Origin: Eretmocerus hayati
Taxonomy: Eukaryota > Arthropoda > Insecta > Hymenoptera > Aphelinidae
NCBI GenBank assembly: GCA_029851415.1
Contig: CM056742.1
Span: 158,911,121-158,975,120, forward strand
Reading direction: 5' to 3'
DNA length: 64,000 nucleotides
Part shown: positions 24,401 through 37,575 of the stretch, one piece after another
Position numbering within the stretch: the stretch's first letter is position 1
How the letters are laid out: each line of letters starts with the position of its first letter
Made by a program: the position numbers and the translations under genes
Notes under the pieces: generated by a model
Database searches by the model: none
What the model was told of the DNA's origin: nothing
The model's input: the letters and a program-made list of their open reading frames with translations, nothing else

Positions 24401-27118
24401 ATGTCTGCCTACTATCAACTATTAATTTATTCAAATATTTGAAAATTCAAGAACGCCGCTGACGTGTAGTTTTTGATGGAATAATTGAAGAGACACAGTC
24501 TATATCACAGCATATTTATTGAGCGTAATTCTACTTCCCAAGCAGTGCGGTCCAATTTCTAATACTTATCAGGTTTACGCATACACTGACAAAAATCGTC
24601 CCCATTGATCTTATGTACTCACTCCAATTAATTTGTCAAATCTCAATTTAGAGTCCGATACTCTATAACCCGTATTATTCAAATAATTATGTAAGATGAT
24701 TGTGCCCTACAGGTCTCAAAACACATCCTCAAATCAACGCAACCCTTCGCAGTAGAAAAAGTCAAGATGTGTCAGACAGGTATTACGACAGGTATAATAT
24801 GCACACATTCCAAGAGGGGACCACTCCTTCTCAGTTTCCCTTACCTACACGACATTTGCTACCAACAATGTACAAAGCGTACCTCCAGCGGGATCGCAAA
24901 ACCAAAGTCGTACGAAGGAAATGTTCAAAGATAAACCAAGCGGTACATGTATGTGAGGAAAAAAGAAAAAGTTCGGAGAAGGTTTGCATGAAGGTAAGCA
25001 GATAGAGTGAGGGTAGAAAAGGTAAAGAAAGGTTGCAGGTGGATTGAGGGGAAGAGTAAAGAAGGCGGTACAGAAAAGCGCTCCGGGGCGTGTTCCGTAG
25101 CAGACCCAAGCCCAATCGTCGTTCAGGCCACGCGTGCAGCCCTCCCGAGTTAAGTATATACCTATGCAAGAAAGCACACTCTCGTAAAAACTAGCTGACC
25201 CCGATCTGTCTGCTGTACCACCATCCATGCATCTGGAGTATACTCGCTCTCTTTCTGTCTTCTTCCTCTTTGCGTCTGAGCATTTGATTTTGTATATCGA
25301 TGGTACCTACTCAGTGCATCACGTTCTCGAAAGGTGTCTTAGATGCAAAAGTGCAGCAACACTAAGACAACTTACTATAGTAGGTTTATATCAAAAAGAA
25401 ATCCATAGGTGGATGTGCTTTCGAGTTTTGCGAGCAATGAGGGTTTGAGGTGATGCTATTTCTGATGCCCTGCATGATAGTACTTGAATTATCCATAAAT
25501 TAAAAAGTTGACTTTCCAGGGTTGTGTAGAAATTCATGGTAACCTCATGTCACACTAGTTTCTCCTCTACTTGTTAGTGCTAAGCACCAAGATCGGTACC
25601 CGGCGGACGCTTGCCTAAACATCTAAATATTCTATCCTTAGTGTTTGGAGAATCAATTTTTCACTCAGCATCCATAAATTGGCCCCTTTTGTCAATCATG
25701 AATTAGTAACACGGGGTCCGTCTGTCCTGACAAGTTATTCTACATGACTGTATTACAAATAGTCGCTGACTTTGATTCTGAGGTCAGTTCGGTCTCAGCA
25801 TCTCGAAATTGTGACATAACCTCAAGAAACTATGATTTTACAAGACTGCTCGAAGCTGATATCAATCAATAGAAAGTGAATTCATCGTTTTTCCTCTATT
25901 TTTGTGTACTTGGGGTTGCTGAATCCGAATCCTTGGCCAATTTGATCTTAGCTCGTCCGCACCCAGAGATAACCCTAAAAAGCCATAATTTAGTGGGAAT
26001 ACTCGTAGGTGGTCCATTCGACAGCCTTATGTTGTTTGGACCTTTGTGTGCGATTCCCCGTGGTCGGTTTGACTATAGCTGGTCGATTTTCACACACAAC
26101 CTTGAATCGATGATTTAACGGGTATGCTCAAATCCCAAAATCTATATGGACCACGATAAGGACCCTTATCCCACACTCTGGATCCTACGGGGCAGAAATC
26201 TCATGGGTTAATAATATTTGCAAATTTGAAAAATGATCTGGATTGTGGTATAAGGGGAAGTGGTCGGTCTAAAAATCTCACTTGGATTTGAGATTTGAGA
26301 ACCAACGGCCTTATTTTGGAGTGAGAGAACCATCCTGGGCTACGGAATTGAAAAATGAGCAGTCCCAAAACGATAAAAGTAGTCAGACAACCTGATGAAA
26401 TATCTTTCATCCAATCATAGTAGGCCTATTTTATATCAGAATCTCAATGTGCTAGGATCTTACTGATTCTAGTTCCGCATTTAGCAACCCTAAGACATGG
26501 AGGTTACATACCGTCAACCGGGATCACTCTGGAACTTTTTTTGCAAACTTCGCTCGTGATTCCCCTGTAAGGTGTACGTATTACACCAGGAAGGCATTGA
26601 ATCTAAAGTTATTGAAAGCCTATTGTCTTGGCTCTTGATTGTGCCACGATAGAGTCCGGAAGGGTTGTTTTGGATGGAAGTTATGAGCATTTGAAGAGTG
26701 TCTGAAGTTAAACCTCCCCCTCCCTCGGAGGGGGACGGGTAACTTTTAACACTAGAATAATTAGACGTGAAACCATTGGCCGCAATCATGGTAATGCTCA
26801 CGCTTTCTTTCCAAAATATGGAAACTCAATATGCTTTCAATAAGCTTAAAACGCTTATACGGTTGCATTCAAAAAAATATTCCAAGCTCATTCTGAGTTT
26901 TCTGAAGTTGGAATGACAGCTCCGACAATGGATGAATAGTCTCCACATATCATATGAATTGTGATTTAAATCTGCATCTGAATTGAAATATTTATTCCTG
27001 CAGAGTTCTTATCAAATGAAGAAACATCCAGTTCTCGTTGTGTAATAATTGAGAGAGTCGAGTAGAGCATTATTCTGAAAATCAAATTATCTCAATCATA
27101 AATCCAAAAGTTAAGAAC
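18424..27118. other. Long intergenic region, no gene recognised
   Basis: About 8.7 kb without a recognisable gene. Two stretches, 21776-22150 and 24985-25230, are less AT-rich and carry open frames of 120-127 codons, but no domain or splice pattern was found. A short TA-rich run lies at 21757-21778. Confidence 0.4.
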
Positions 27119-27123
27119 CGTCG

Positions 27124-28005
27124 CACAGTGGGGCTAAAAATCGATTTCGGGACAAGATTCAGCGCCCCGCGAATCCTCAACTAATCGAATGGATTCAAAC
27201 GGGATAGTTCCCGTCAGTTGACACTCTACAAGATTCCCTCCCGGAGAATTTGATTTGGGAAGCTGCGGAGTCACATAATCGTGTTGGTCGATCAACCAAA
27301 AATCGTCGAAAATTGAGTCTCCTCGATCCTGGCGGCAATGTACGATTTTCTGGTCGGGCCCAAAATACATGTTTTTGGTTTCACTTGATGAGGGAGATAC
27401 TCTCATCATTGCAGAACTCCGGCAACCTAACTTTAAATCAGGATTTCAGGCTCAGCTACCTTGGTAATACACCCCAATCATCAAAAATCGACTTTCTTCG
27501 ATCCTGGCGGTAAAGTACGGGGATCTAGGCGGGCTCAAATCATAAGTTAGAGATACACAATGTGTGTGCCCATGTCACAGGAATGCGTGAGCTTGATCTC
27601 AGGGCTTCAGAACTCTGCAATATCTCCCCCACTCACTTAGTACTCGAATATCATCGATATCCACGACCTCTTGGAGTATACGTCGATGTAGCCTCACAAA
27701 ATGTTTCTCCAAAGTGTCAACTCGACCTCAAATGCTTTTCGAACACTCCCACCTGGATTTGGGAATGATTGCAGCGAGGAGGAACTATTTATCACTCATC
27801 AGTACAAACTGATACTTCTTGCTTTTCGTCTTGATCGCCCTACAACACGATCCTGGGCCTCCTGAGCTTCCCGAATTAAATTCTCCGGGAAGGTATCTTG
27901 TAGAGGAAGGAAAAACGAAGAAAAGCCCGTTTGAATGGTTTCGATCGGTTTAGAATTCGCGTGGCACTGAATCTTGTCCCGAAATCGGTTTTTAGCCCCA
28001 CTGTG
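27124..28005. mobile_element. Non-autonomous Transib-type DNA transposon (882 bp)
   Basis: The terminal inverted repeats begin CACAGTGGGGCTAAAAA and match for 39 bp with one mismatch, then imperfectly for about 190 bp. A 5-bp duplication CGTCG flanks it at 27119-27123 and 28006-28010. Known Transib elements give 5-bp duplications with a CGNCG preference and have termini resembling the V(D)J heptamer CACAGTG, all seen here. The interior has two related blocks around GATCCTGGCGG (27327 and 27500) and no transposase. The assignment is inference from ends and duplication. Confidence 0.72.
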
Positions 28006-28010
28006 CGTCG

Positions 28011-31000
28011 ATGCACAAGAATTCATTCGTATGATACACAGTTACCCTGGTATCCAAGACATGCTTGAATCACTCCGTCTTTTGAAATATTAAAAGAGAC
28101 CCCCGTTTCGGGAAGGAACGAGTGTTTTTCAACTTATACCCTGCAAAATTGAGTCAGGATGGAAATACACCAGAGTAAATATGGATTCTTTAAGGATCGG
28201 CATGGGTCTACGAAAGTTAGCGCCATTGACTTGAATCCGAGTTGGGATAGCTCGAACGAGACTAACTGTTTGGTGCATCTTTTCTCTCAATCCAAAATCA
28301 TACCCTCTAAAAAAATTGTTGTAAGCTCACACACAGTTGATAGAGACTTCCACGTCAGCGCAAAATGTTGTCCGAGCATGCCAATATCGAGCAAATTACT
28401 ATGAGTACCCTTACAAATCCCTGCTTTGCTGATTTTGAGAATTCAAATTTTGAACTCCAAGTGTTCAAAGCCACTCTGCTTATTCCAAGTAAACCCGGTT
28501 GATGGTACTCCGGGAGTTGACTCATTGTCAGTTTTTTTCTGTGTGACTGTGTATTAATGGTTCTCAAAATATCGCCAGGCAATTGCAAGCAGTTTGGTAG
28601 AGCAACATTTATTCAGTATCACGTGCGGATGAAAAAATTTTAGTGTCATAAATCCTAAATTATCATACCCATCCAACCGTGCACTCTAATATACATCGCA
28701 ATAAACGTCTTTTGGCGTCTTGAACTTGAGACCTCATTACCATATGTGCGTAAAAAAATGTCACGGCATAGATTCCATGTTATCATTTCTATACGACGGT
28801 TTCTCGCTGAATCACAGATAAATGGACTAGTGACGTTGTAAGATGATAATGAATTCGGTATTCCCTACAAATATCAAACCCGTGTTCTATCGCTGTCCCT
28901 TCCCCCATCCAATTTTATTCCGAATACTCGACCTCATTAGGCCTGTAACAAAGTCAAGGTAAGAATCTGCATTACTCATGGACAACTACATTGTCTCACC
29001 ATTTCAGATGAAAAAGTATCTTCCACCTGAAAGCTCCCACCTAAAGAGTCAAGCTTTCCAAGTCTCCAAACAATCCTCACAGAGCTCCAAGAAGCTCAAC
29101 ATAAGACTTCAACAAGAGCAAAAGAGAGTGGGAGACGGAAACACAGAGGGGTCACGATTTAGTGAGTGGCAATCCTCTTTATGGTCCTGATGCAAGGAGT
29201 GTCATTCGAGGGGTGAAAAGATGGAACGAGACTGTGTTCTTCACGATGCTTCTCGCGCCCATCCGTTTGTCTCGTGGACCTTCATACTTATACCTACTCT
29301 GTATCACTGTACAATTTGACTGTCCTGAGACACGGACAAAAGTGAGACAGAAGGAAAGAGAGATGGTTATACAGAGCTTGCAAGCCGCAAGCCACTCTCT
29401 TTTTGCCGTGCAACCGAGCGGCCAGTGGCTTGTTTACTTTATTCCGAAACGGGCTCTGCGGTATGGTGTCACCCCGACCGGCTTGTTGCACGTCCACGAG
29501 GAAAGAGCGAGAGAGCCTACTGAAGCCTCGAGATAAAAGGAAATACAATGCTTGCCCCGTGACAATGCTTCCATAATGTATTTAACTTGAGCACTCGGTG
29601 GAATATTGACCCCCTGCGGGCTCGACACCGACCTCACGTCCGTCCTCTTCTTACGTTGAGTTGCGGCATGGTTTGTTATATTTTGCTTTCTGCTCTGGTG
29701 GATGATTATGAAAAAAATTTCATTGTTGAACTAGGAATTGACTTGTGCAAGTCACGAGATTATTTGCGAATTTTAGAGGAAAAATTTTGCGGTAAAGATG
29801 ACAATGGAAGGATTTATTCGGTTGACATTCATTTTCGAGTAATCGAAATATCCTTGGAAAATTTAAGCAGAAGTATAACAGCGAACTGGAATAAGTCAGC
29901 GTATAACGTTTGTTTCCCTCTTCAAGTGTTCTAATCGAGTGAGTTTGAAGAAATTTTACACCTCGATGGACACAATGTTACGTGGAAGTGTCACTTTTAG
30001 CAAATTCCACATTTCCATGTCTCCTTGCAAGGTTATTTAATTAGATCAACATTTCCACGATTAAGAACGAAGACTCGCAGAACTTCCTGTGCTATTAATC
30101 AAAAATTGACACTAACAAAACTAAGAAATACTATCAAACAACACGTATTGATATAAGACAAATCATAAATCATAAATATAATGTCCGAGTCATTGAACAA
30201 TTATACCACACTAAAAACGAGGGGAATGTTATGCTGGAATTAATTTGTATTGATTATAGCATGAGTCAGTTGTTCTTGGTCGCTCAGCGCGTTCAGGAGA
30301 TAAATAATGAGTGAAACGCAAAAGAACTGTTAGGAAAATAAACACGCAGATTCGTTGCGAGCATGCGTGATGTGAACTCTCTTTCATATCGGTTACAGTC
30401 GATATAAGTGGGATCGATTAATCATATCGCTTTATATTATGACCAAAAATCGTTAAATTCTTATCTGAGTCACGCACGCCCATGAGTTTATTTACACAAC
30501 GTTGAAATAATTTTGACTTGCTTTCGATGAATCACAGCTGTGAGATCTTCCGTAATCTCACTGATAAGCTTGTTTACTCCCAAAATACGAGATTCTGACA
30601 ATGGAAAGATCATTGTACCTGCAAATTCTCAAGAAGAACTCATATTCTAGCTGTTTTCGTCATACGTTTAGGAATTTTCTCCCTCAGACAACATTAGGCG
30701 CGAGAGTGTTTGTGATACAATGCGTGTTCCTGATTTACCAATTCCTATTTTCATTCCCTCTTGTGGCTCAGGTCAAACCCAATATTTCACAATATAGCTC
30801 AGCTGATTTTCGGTTTAGTCTACACGATCTCAAACGTTCTGAGTTTGATAAGTAGATGGTCACAAACGGTAAGAGCTTATTTGAAATATGAAAGATTATG
30901 ACAGTCAATCACGAACACTCGACAGCTCTTATATAACAATAGGTATTCCGGCAGTTGAATCGATCAAAAAGTGTATACGACTGTAATCAAAAGCCATCAT

Positions 31001-31232
31001 TAACTATTTGAAATACTAATTTGGCGATTCTTAGTACTTGCTTTATTCAATTGAATATGTTCAATTTTATAATTATTTAGAATCATTTTCTACAGTTTGG
31101 CGCTTTGAGTAAAATCCATCAGAAATGTGTTGCCATTCAGTCAGGGCGATCTTAAATTAATCAAAATTTCCAATAAAGTTGTAATTGCACCAGATGCGTG
31201 CAGTTTCCTCGTGAACGAGTGAGTCAAATGTT
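28011..31232. other. Intergenic, no gene recognised
   Basis: Mostly AT-rich. The less AT-rich interval 29150-29680 carries short overlapping open frames on both strands with no recognisable product. Nothing else supported. Confidence 0.4.
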
Positions 31233-31868
31233 CACTGTAAAAAAATTCTCCGAAAAACTTCAACCAATTGGTCCAATTGAAAATTCAACAAGTTTGGTTG
31301 AATATTCAACTAATGAGGATTATCACAATCTGTCCGTGCGGTTCCTGCATATCAGGTTACCTACGTGTGAGGGGTAAAATTTGGTGGATGGTCATATGGG
31401 TGGATGAGGATGCATGGAGGGGTGGAGTGGTGGATGATGGATCGATTGTCGACGGATGGATGATGGATGGGGTCGACGAATGGGTCGAGGAATGGATGGT
31501 GGGTGGACGAATGGATGTATAGAAGGAGTAATGGATGATGAGTGGATAATGGACGGATGCATGATGGATGGATGGGCAATGGGTAGTTGATGGGTGGATT
31601 GATGGTCGGATGGATGATGGTTGGATGGATGGATGAATGGGTGATGGGCCCATCCATCCGTCTATTCACCTATCCATCCACCCATCACCCATCTAATCAT
31701 CTACCCATCCATCCATCCATCCGCCCGTCATCCATCTATCCATCCATTCATCCATCCATCTAATCATCTACCCATCACGGAATATAATTGCTTGGTTGAA
31801 AATCCAACCAGTCGGTTGAATGAAAAATTCAACCAGTCTGGTTGAAACTTCAACCGATTTTTGACAGT
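31233..31868. mobile_element. Minisatellite-bearing hairpin element, unit A
   Basis: Begins CACTGTAAAAAAATTCTCCG and ends near GATTTTTGACAGT. Near each end are short palindromes of the type CAACC-N-GGTTG. A module (about 31328-31390: CTGTCCGTGCGGTTCCTGCA, ATCAGGTTACCTACG) is followed by a GGAT/TGGA tetranucleotide run (about 31380-31648) and then its complement CCAT/ATCC (about 31648-31785). That creates a potential long hairpin. Confidence 0.65.
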
Positions 31869-32470
31869 CACTGTTAAAAAGTTTTCCGAAAAACTTCAAC
31901 CAGTTTGGTTGAATATTCAACCAATGTGGATTATCACAATCTGCCCGTGTGGTTCTTGCATATCAGGTTGCCTACGTGTGGGGGTAGAATATGGTGCATG
32001 ATCATATGGGTGGATAAGGATCGATGGATGAAAGATGGATGGGGTCGATGAATGGATCGAAGAATGGATGGTGAGTGGATGGATGAATGGATGTGTGGAT
32101 GGAGTGATGGATGGTGGGTGGATGGATGGATAAATAGGTGATGGGTCCATCCATCCATCCATCATCCACCCGTCCATCATGCATCTATTATCATCCATCC
32201 AATTACTCATCCACCCTTCATCCCTCTTCTCCACTCATCCAACCATCAACCACCCATCCATCCGTCTATTTACCCATCCATCCACCCATTACCCATTTAT
32301 CATCTATCCATCTATCCATCTATCCATCTATCCACCCATCCGCCCATCCACCCATCATCTATCCATCCATCCATCCATCCATCACGGAAAATAATTGCTT
32401 GGATGAAAATTCAACCAGTTGATTGAAAGAAAAAATCAACCATTCTAGTTGAAAATTCAACCAATTTTGC
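31869..32470. mobile_element. Minisatellite-bearing hairpin element, unit B
   Basis: Directly abuts unit A in the same orientation and begins CACTGTTAAAAAGTTTTCCG. The same order follows: CAACC/GGTTG palindromes, module at about 31936-32000, GGAT run about 31995-32143, CCAT run about 32144-32390, then GGAAAATAATTGCTTGGATG matching the end of unit A. The open frames across it are low-complexity HPSIHPS-type artefacts. Confidence 0.65.
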
Positions 32471-32936
32471 TTTCTCTAAAGAGAAAGCTTTGTTTTCACC
32501 CCAACGAAAATTTGATCAAATTTTTCATTAAAATCAACATATTCTTCAACAAAATCCCTCTTATCGAAAAAAGCCAACGACCATTCTCTTCCTCTCGCCA
32601 AAAGCTATCAAATGTAGGTAACACTTTTCCTCCTAATGTCCTCCCAAATCTGCCAAAGACTCATCTTTCCACCCCATTTTCCGTGTTTGTGTGTGTGTAT
32701 GTATGTATGTTGTTTTATATTGGACACGCTTTCTCTTTTACTATTCGCCTTATCAACTTTTGGCTTTCTACAAGTTGTAGAGAATCCAATTTCTGAGAGC
32801 CCAGTGATTTGGCACCTTTCGGCTCCCAGTCAAATTTGATCCATGGGCTTTTTGAACAAAAAGTGCTCAAATTTCAACTTTTAATACATAAATATCTTTT
32901 TCCCACACACTCTCACAACAAATTGAGTCACCTAAA

Positions 32937-34254
32937 CTATGATTTTTTCTGCGAGATCTATCGATTGGTTAATACCGAAATTTCATTTGATCTCTACAGA
33001 TCTCAAATTTTCAAAAAAATCAAAATTTTCCCCAAAAATTTTTTTTTGAGCCTTTTTAAACCTACCGCATCCAAATTCTGTCTCAACCAACTAATAGATA
33101 TCATCGAAAGAACCTAAGGCTAGATGGCTCAAATCCTTCTAAAAAGCTCCCTCCAAAAAATAATTCAAAAAATAAAGGAAAATTTCCCTTAATATTCAAT
33201 TTTTCCTCCTACCTTCCTTCATGACTCATTTATCTCAATCTTGATGACCTAAACTATGATTTTTTCTGCGAGATCAATCGATTGGTTGATACCGATATTC
33301 CATTTAATCTCTACAGATCTCAAATTTTCAAAAAAATCAAAATTTTCACCAAAATTTTTTTTTTGAGCCGTTTTAAACCTACCGCATCCAAATTCTGTCT
33401 CAACCAACTAATAGATATCATCGAAAAAACTTGAGACTAGATGGCTTAAATCCTTCTAAAAAGCTCCCTCCAAAAAATAATTCAAAAAATAATGGAAAAT
33501 ATCCCTTAATATTCAATTTTTGCTCCTACCTTCCTTCATGACTCATTTATCTCAATCTTGATGACCTAAACTATGATTTTTTCTGCGAGATCTATCGATT
33601 GGTTAATACCGAAATTTCATTTAATCTCTACAGATCTCAAATTTTCAAAAAAATTGAAATTTTCACCAAAAAATTTTTTTTGAGCCTTTTTAAACCTACC
33701 GCATCCAAATTCTGTCTCAACAAACTAATAGATATCATCGAAAAAACCTAAGACTAGATGGCTCAAATCCTTCTAAAAAGCTCCCTCCAAAAAATAATTC
33801 AAAAAATAAAGGAAAATATCCCTTAATATTCAATTTTTGCTCCTACCTTCCTTCATGACTCATTTATCTCAATCTTAATATGATTTTTTCTGCGAGATCT
33901 ATCGATTGGTTAATACCGAAATTCCATTCAATCTCTACAGATCTCAAATTTTCAAAAGAATCAAAATTTCCACCAAAAATTTTTTCTTAGCCTTTTTAAA
34001 CCTACCGCATCCAAATTCTGTCTCAACCAACTAATAGATATCATCGAGAAAACCTAAGACTAGATGGCTCAAATCCTTCTAAAAAGCTTACTCCAAAAAA
34101 TAATTCAAAAAATAAAGGAAAATTTCCCTTAATATTCAATTTTTCCTCCTACCTTCCTTCATGACTCATTTATCTCAATCTTAATATGATTTTTTCTGCG
34201 AGATCTATCGATTGGTTAATACAAAAATTTCATTTAATCTCTACAGATCTCAAC
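32937..34254 (+). repeat. Satellite array, ~310-bp unit, about 4.2 copies
   Basis: Units starting with GATTTTTTCTGCGAGATC lie at 32941, 33258, 33575, 33882 and 34188, spaced 317, 317, 307 and 306 bp. The last is truncated near 34254. Units share CTACCGCATCCAAATTCTG, CTAATAGATATCATCGA and CCTACCTTCCTTCATGAC. The two last units lack about 10 bp (GATGACCTA). Identity between units is high. Confidence 0.93.
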
Positions 34255-36727
34255 TTTGATGTAAAGTTCGTCAAGTGATCGATGATATTGATAATTTTGA
34301 ATTGGTATTGTAATTGTGAGAATGTAACATTTTTTAACGAATATCTGATTTATGAGATTTATATTGATATTAATAAAGATACAAAAAAGTATAATATAGT
34401 TTCAATTATCATGTGGAAAGGAATTTCACATTATATTTTCCATACAATTTTAGAATGATGATGGTCTGGTTATTCTAATTATCATCATATGACGCTTGGA
34501 GAAAGCTTTCTGCTAATCACTTTTAGCAGCGTATTTTACAATGGTGTTGACAAAAAGATCGTGCAACACAGCAGTGAAATTTGGTGCATTTTACGCAACT
34601 TTGGTGGCGACTTTGGTGGATTCAGAACTGCTCTATCACTATAGCGATAGTAGATGAACTCCTTCCCATAATATATCTGAATATCAAAATGCTATAACGA
34701 AGAAAATGATTCTAAATGATTGAAAGTTTGCCATTTTTGATTGAGAATGTCTGATCGCCAAATTGGTATGGCATAGTTCGCGGTGACTTTTGATCGACCA
34801 AGGTGCCGGAATATCGATTTCTTTGTGGGAAATGATTCTAAAATACTCAATTATCCGACATATCTGTTTATTCATTCAAATAAAACGAGATGGTTTACCC
34901 ATCTATTACTGTACAGTCGTCATCCTTTCACCATTAATGACCTTATTGAACAACGACCTGACCTGAAAGAAATAATTGCCAAAAAAATCAGCTAACACTT
35001 GGGCTACAAACATCAAAATGTTGCGTGAGAATTTCTTGTATTGTTCGAAACTTTCAAGGGAAAAAACTAGTCAGCCTTACTGCAAATATTGGGCTCGAAA
35101 TAGAAGGAAATATCCATGCAAAAAGCGACACCAAGCAGTGCTCCGGTCTTAATGGAGTACGTCCAAGTCGTAAGTTTTCACTATATTTTGCGAAAAACCA
35201 TTGTGCACCAGATAAAATGGAGCCATCTCAACTCCACTGATTTTCTTACGACAGTTCCCACGAAAATTCTTTCTTTTTTGAACTGAAATTATGGCGGTAT
35301 AGATTGCAAGTGTACGAAAATTGGATTTCAAACACAACAAAAATTGATCAATTATAATGATAATCGACGAATGAATGAAAGACGTCATGTTGTTTAGTTA
35401 TCTAGTGTAAAACAGTCATCATATAGCATGAAGTTATTTCAATGTATATAACAATAATTGAAAGACTCTTACGTGACAAATAAAATCCACCTCCATTCTG
35501 ATGATATACTGAACTTCTCCCATCTCAAATCATATCAAACCCCCTTTCATCCACCAAAACAAATGTATGTACATAAGATCATCCCCGCACAAGCACTGTT
35601 ACAACATCGGGCAGCGCAGGACGCGTGATGATCTCTGGATAAGCACCTTACCAACGCAAGGGTGAGCAAGGAAACGTGGACCACCAAACTCTCGCTGATT
35701 CTTCTATACACATGCTCATGGCACAGCATCGGTGGAAAAATCAGAGCAGCAGCCGCTTTGGGGAGTAAGACGAGGGCTCTCTTGAGTGGGCGACGAATCC
35801 GTGATTTTGGGGCTGCTTCTTGGGTTCTCGTAGATCACTCGGTGGCGGCGCTCGGCAATTGAGTTAGGAAGGAAGGAACCAGTTCAGCAAACACTCCTCG
35901 GACGCGAGGATTTATGACTTAAAAAAGTCCGGGGAGAGATGGGCCGAGATATTCTCTCTTTCCGTTTTTTTTCCCGAGCTCGACTGGTATTCGCTTTATC
36001 TGTAATGTACTGATCTTGCCTTCGTCGGTGGCTACACGCGGGGCACAAGCTTCCCAGCAGTCTGTTTGAAACCTGATCTATCTGCACCCCTGCACACTTT
36101 CGTGTCCCTTGATTTCTTTCTCCGTAGCCCATTCAATTTCTAGTACAATTTTCAGTAGTCTTGACAATTTTTCTCATCTATGATGTCCGATCCTTGCCTA
36201 TAAATATTTTCATTTTGACATAAGTTTGGGATAGTGTTTACATAATATAACTATTTATTCTTGGCTTTGTTGCTGGTTGTGGCGATCCTAAAAGTCTTGA
36301 CTAGACAACTTGATTGCAGGAATCTGCATGAAGACTATTTTTTCGTTCATATTGAGATTACAAAAATAATATTCACGCGCTGCGGCTGTTTTGGGAAGTC
36401 CGGGAATTCATCACAAAATATTTTGCTCTTTTTGGCAAGGCACTCCATCAAACCAAGCAGAATCATTTCAAGAGTCAGTTGAGGAAAAATTTCGAATCAC
36501 CAATATTTGTAAGAAATGATGCTCCCTCATAAGCTACCCGCGCAGAATGAGTTCAAGATAACACGAGGATACCTATAACTAGATCACATGATAAGAAAAA
36601 CTGTTGATAAGCATCTATCCTGAACCTATGCTCACCGAGAATCACTCTGGGTATTATCTATTTGGGCCATTACGAGTCACCGATTCGTAACATTTTTCCA
36701 ATAAGAATCTTCCATGGGGATTTACTG
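34255..36727. other. Intergenic, no gene recognised
   Basis: Includes a less AT-rich interval at 35560-36130 with short open frames on both strands. No recognised product or RNA gene. Confidence 0.4.
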
Positions 36728-37507
36728 AGGTAACTGTGCCTAATTTCCCCCATTCCCTAATTTGCCCCCATTCAAGTTCTCAAATGTGTGCACCCGCAGA
36801 CCTTGCCATGCACTTTTTTCACGTTGGTTACGTTAAAATATGAGTAAATAAACGTTCTGGACTTATCCTCTATGACCCGCGCATTTCTTACAACAAAAAA
36901 GTGGTTTTCGGTACTTTTGACTGCTTTTTTGTTAGTCATTAGAAGCTATGCCAAACAAAATTGATGTGATCAATTCCAACGTACTTTAATTCATTGTCTT
37001 TGTCTTCGTCCCAGTTTTGAAATGCAAAATTTTTGCAGAATTGCAAAATTCGATTTTTAGCCAATTCTACGCCCATATTACGAGAAAAAATGCAGTATTC
37101 CTAATTTGCCCCCATAGTCTTTTTCCAAACTCGTTCCTCACTCCATTCAAAAACATCAATCTCACTCAAAAAATTCGAAAGAGGGTAGAAAAAACTACAA
37201 AATGAGCTAAAGTACGTCTTATTTGGAGGTCTGGGAGCCGAGGATATCCCGATTATACGAAAAACCCATATAATCTCATGAAAATAGGCCTCTTTTCCCT
37301 GTGGGGGCAAATTAGGAACACACTGTTGAAAACTCGCAAAAATCAAGATATCTCGGTTCCAATTTGTTGAAATTAAACGTACCTTAACTCATTTTAAAGG
37401 TCTTGGAACAAGTTTCAAAATGAGCTGAAGTACGTTGAAAAATATAGAGATGATTTGAAATGGGGAGCAAAACAAAAGTAGTGGGGGCAAATTAGGCACA
37501 CTTACCT
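36728..37507. mobile_element. 780-bp inverted-repeat element
   Basis: The ends AGGTAACTGTGCCTAATTT and AAATTAGGCACACTTACCT are reverse complements with one or two mismatches. TTTGCCCCCA and its complement recur inside (about 36769, 37105, 37302, 37484). No coding capacity. A target duplication was not resolved. Confidence 0.6.
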
Positions 37508-37525
37508 TATATCAAAGGCAAAAAC

Positions 37526-37575
37526 AATGACTCAAAGAAAAGTTTGCTCTAGAGCGAACTTTTCTTTGAGTTATT
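37526..37575. repeat. 50-bp near-perfect palindrome
   Basis: ACTCAAAGAAAAGTTTGCTC is followed directly by its complement, centred on GCTCTAGAGC, with no loop and about four mismatched positions in 50. It lies 19 bp beyond the 36.7-kb element. Confidence 0.8.

Noticed and set aside
31357..32422. Open frames on both strands rich in HPSIHPS or MDGWM
   Set aside because: Artefacts of the GGAT/CCAT tetranucleotide runs, open in all frames by sequence composition.
35547..36132. Less AT-rich island with short open frames on both strands
   Set aside because: Could be a promoter or non-coding exon, but no product, splice pattern or core promoter could be supported.
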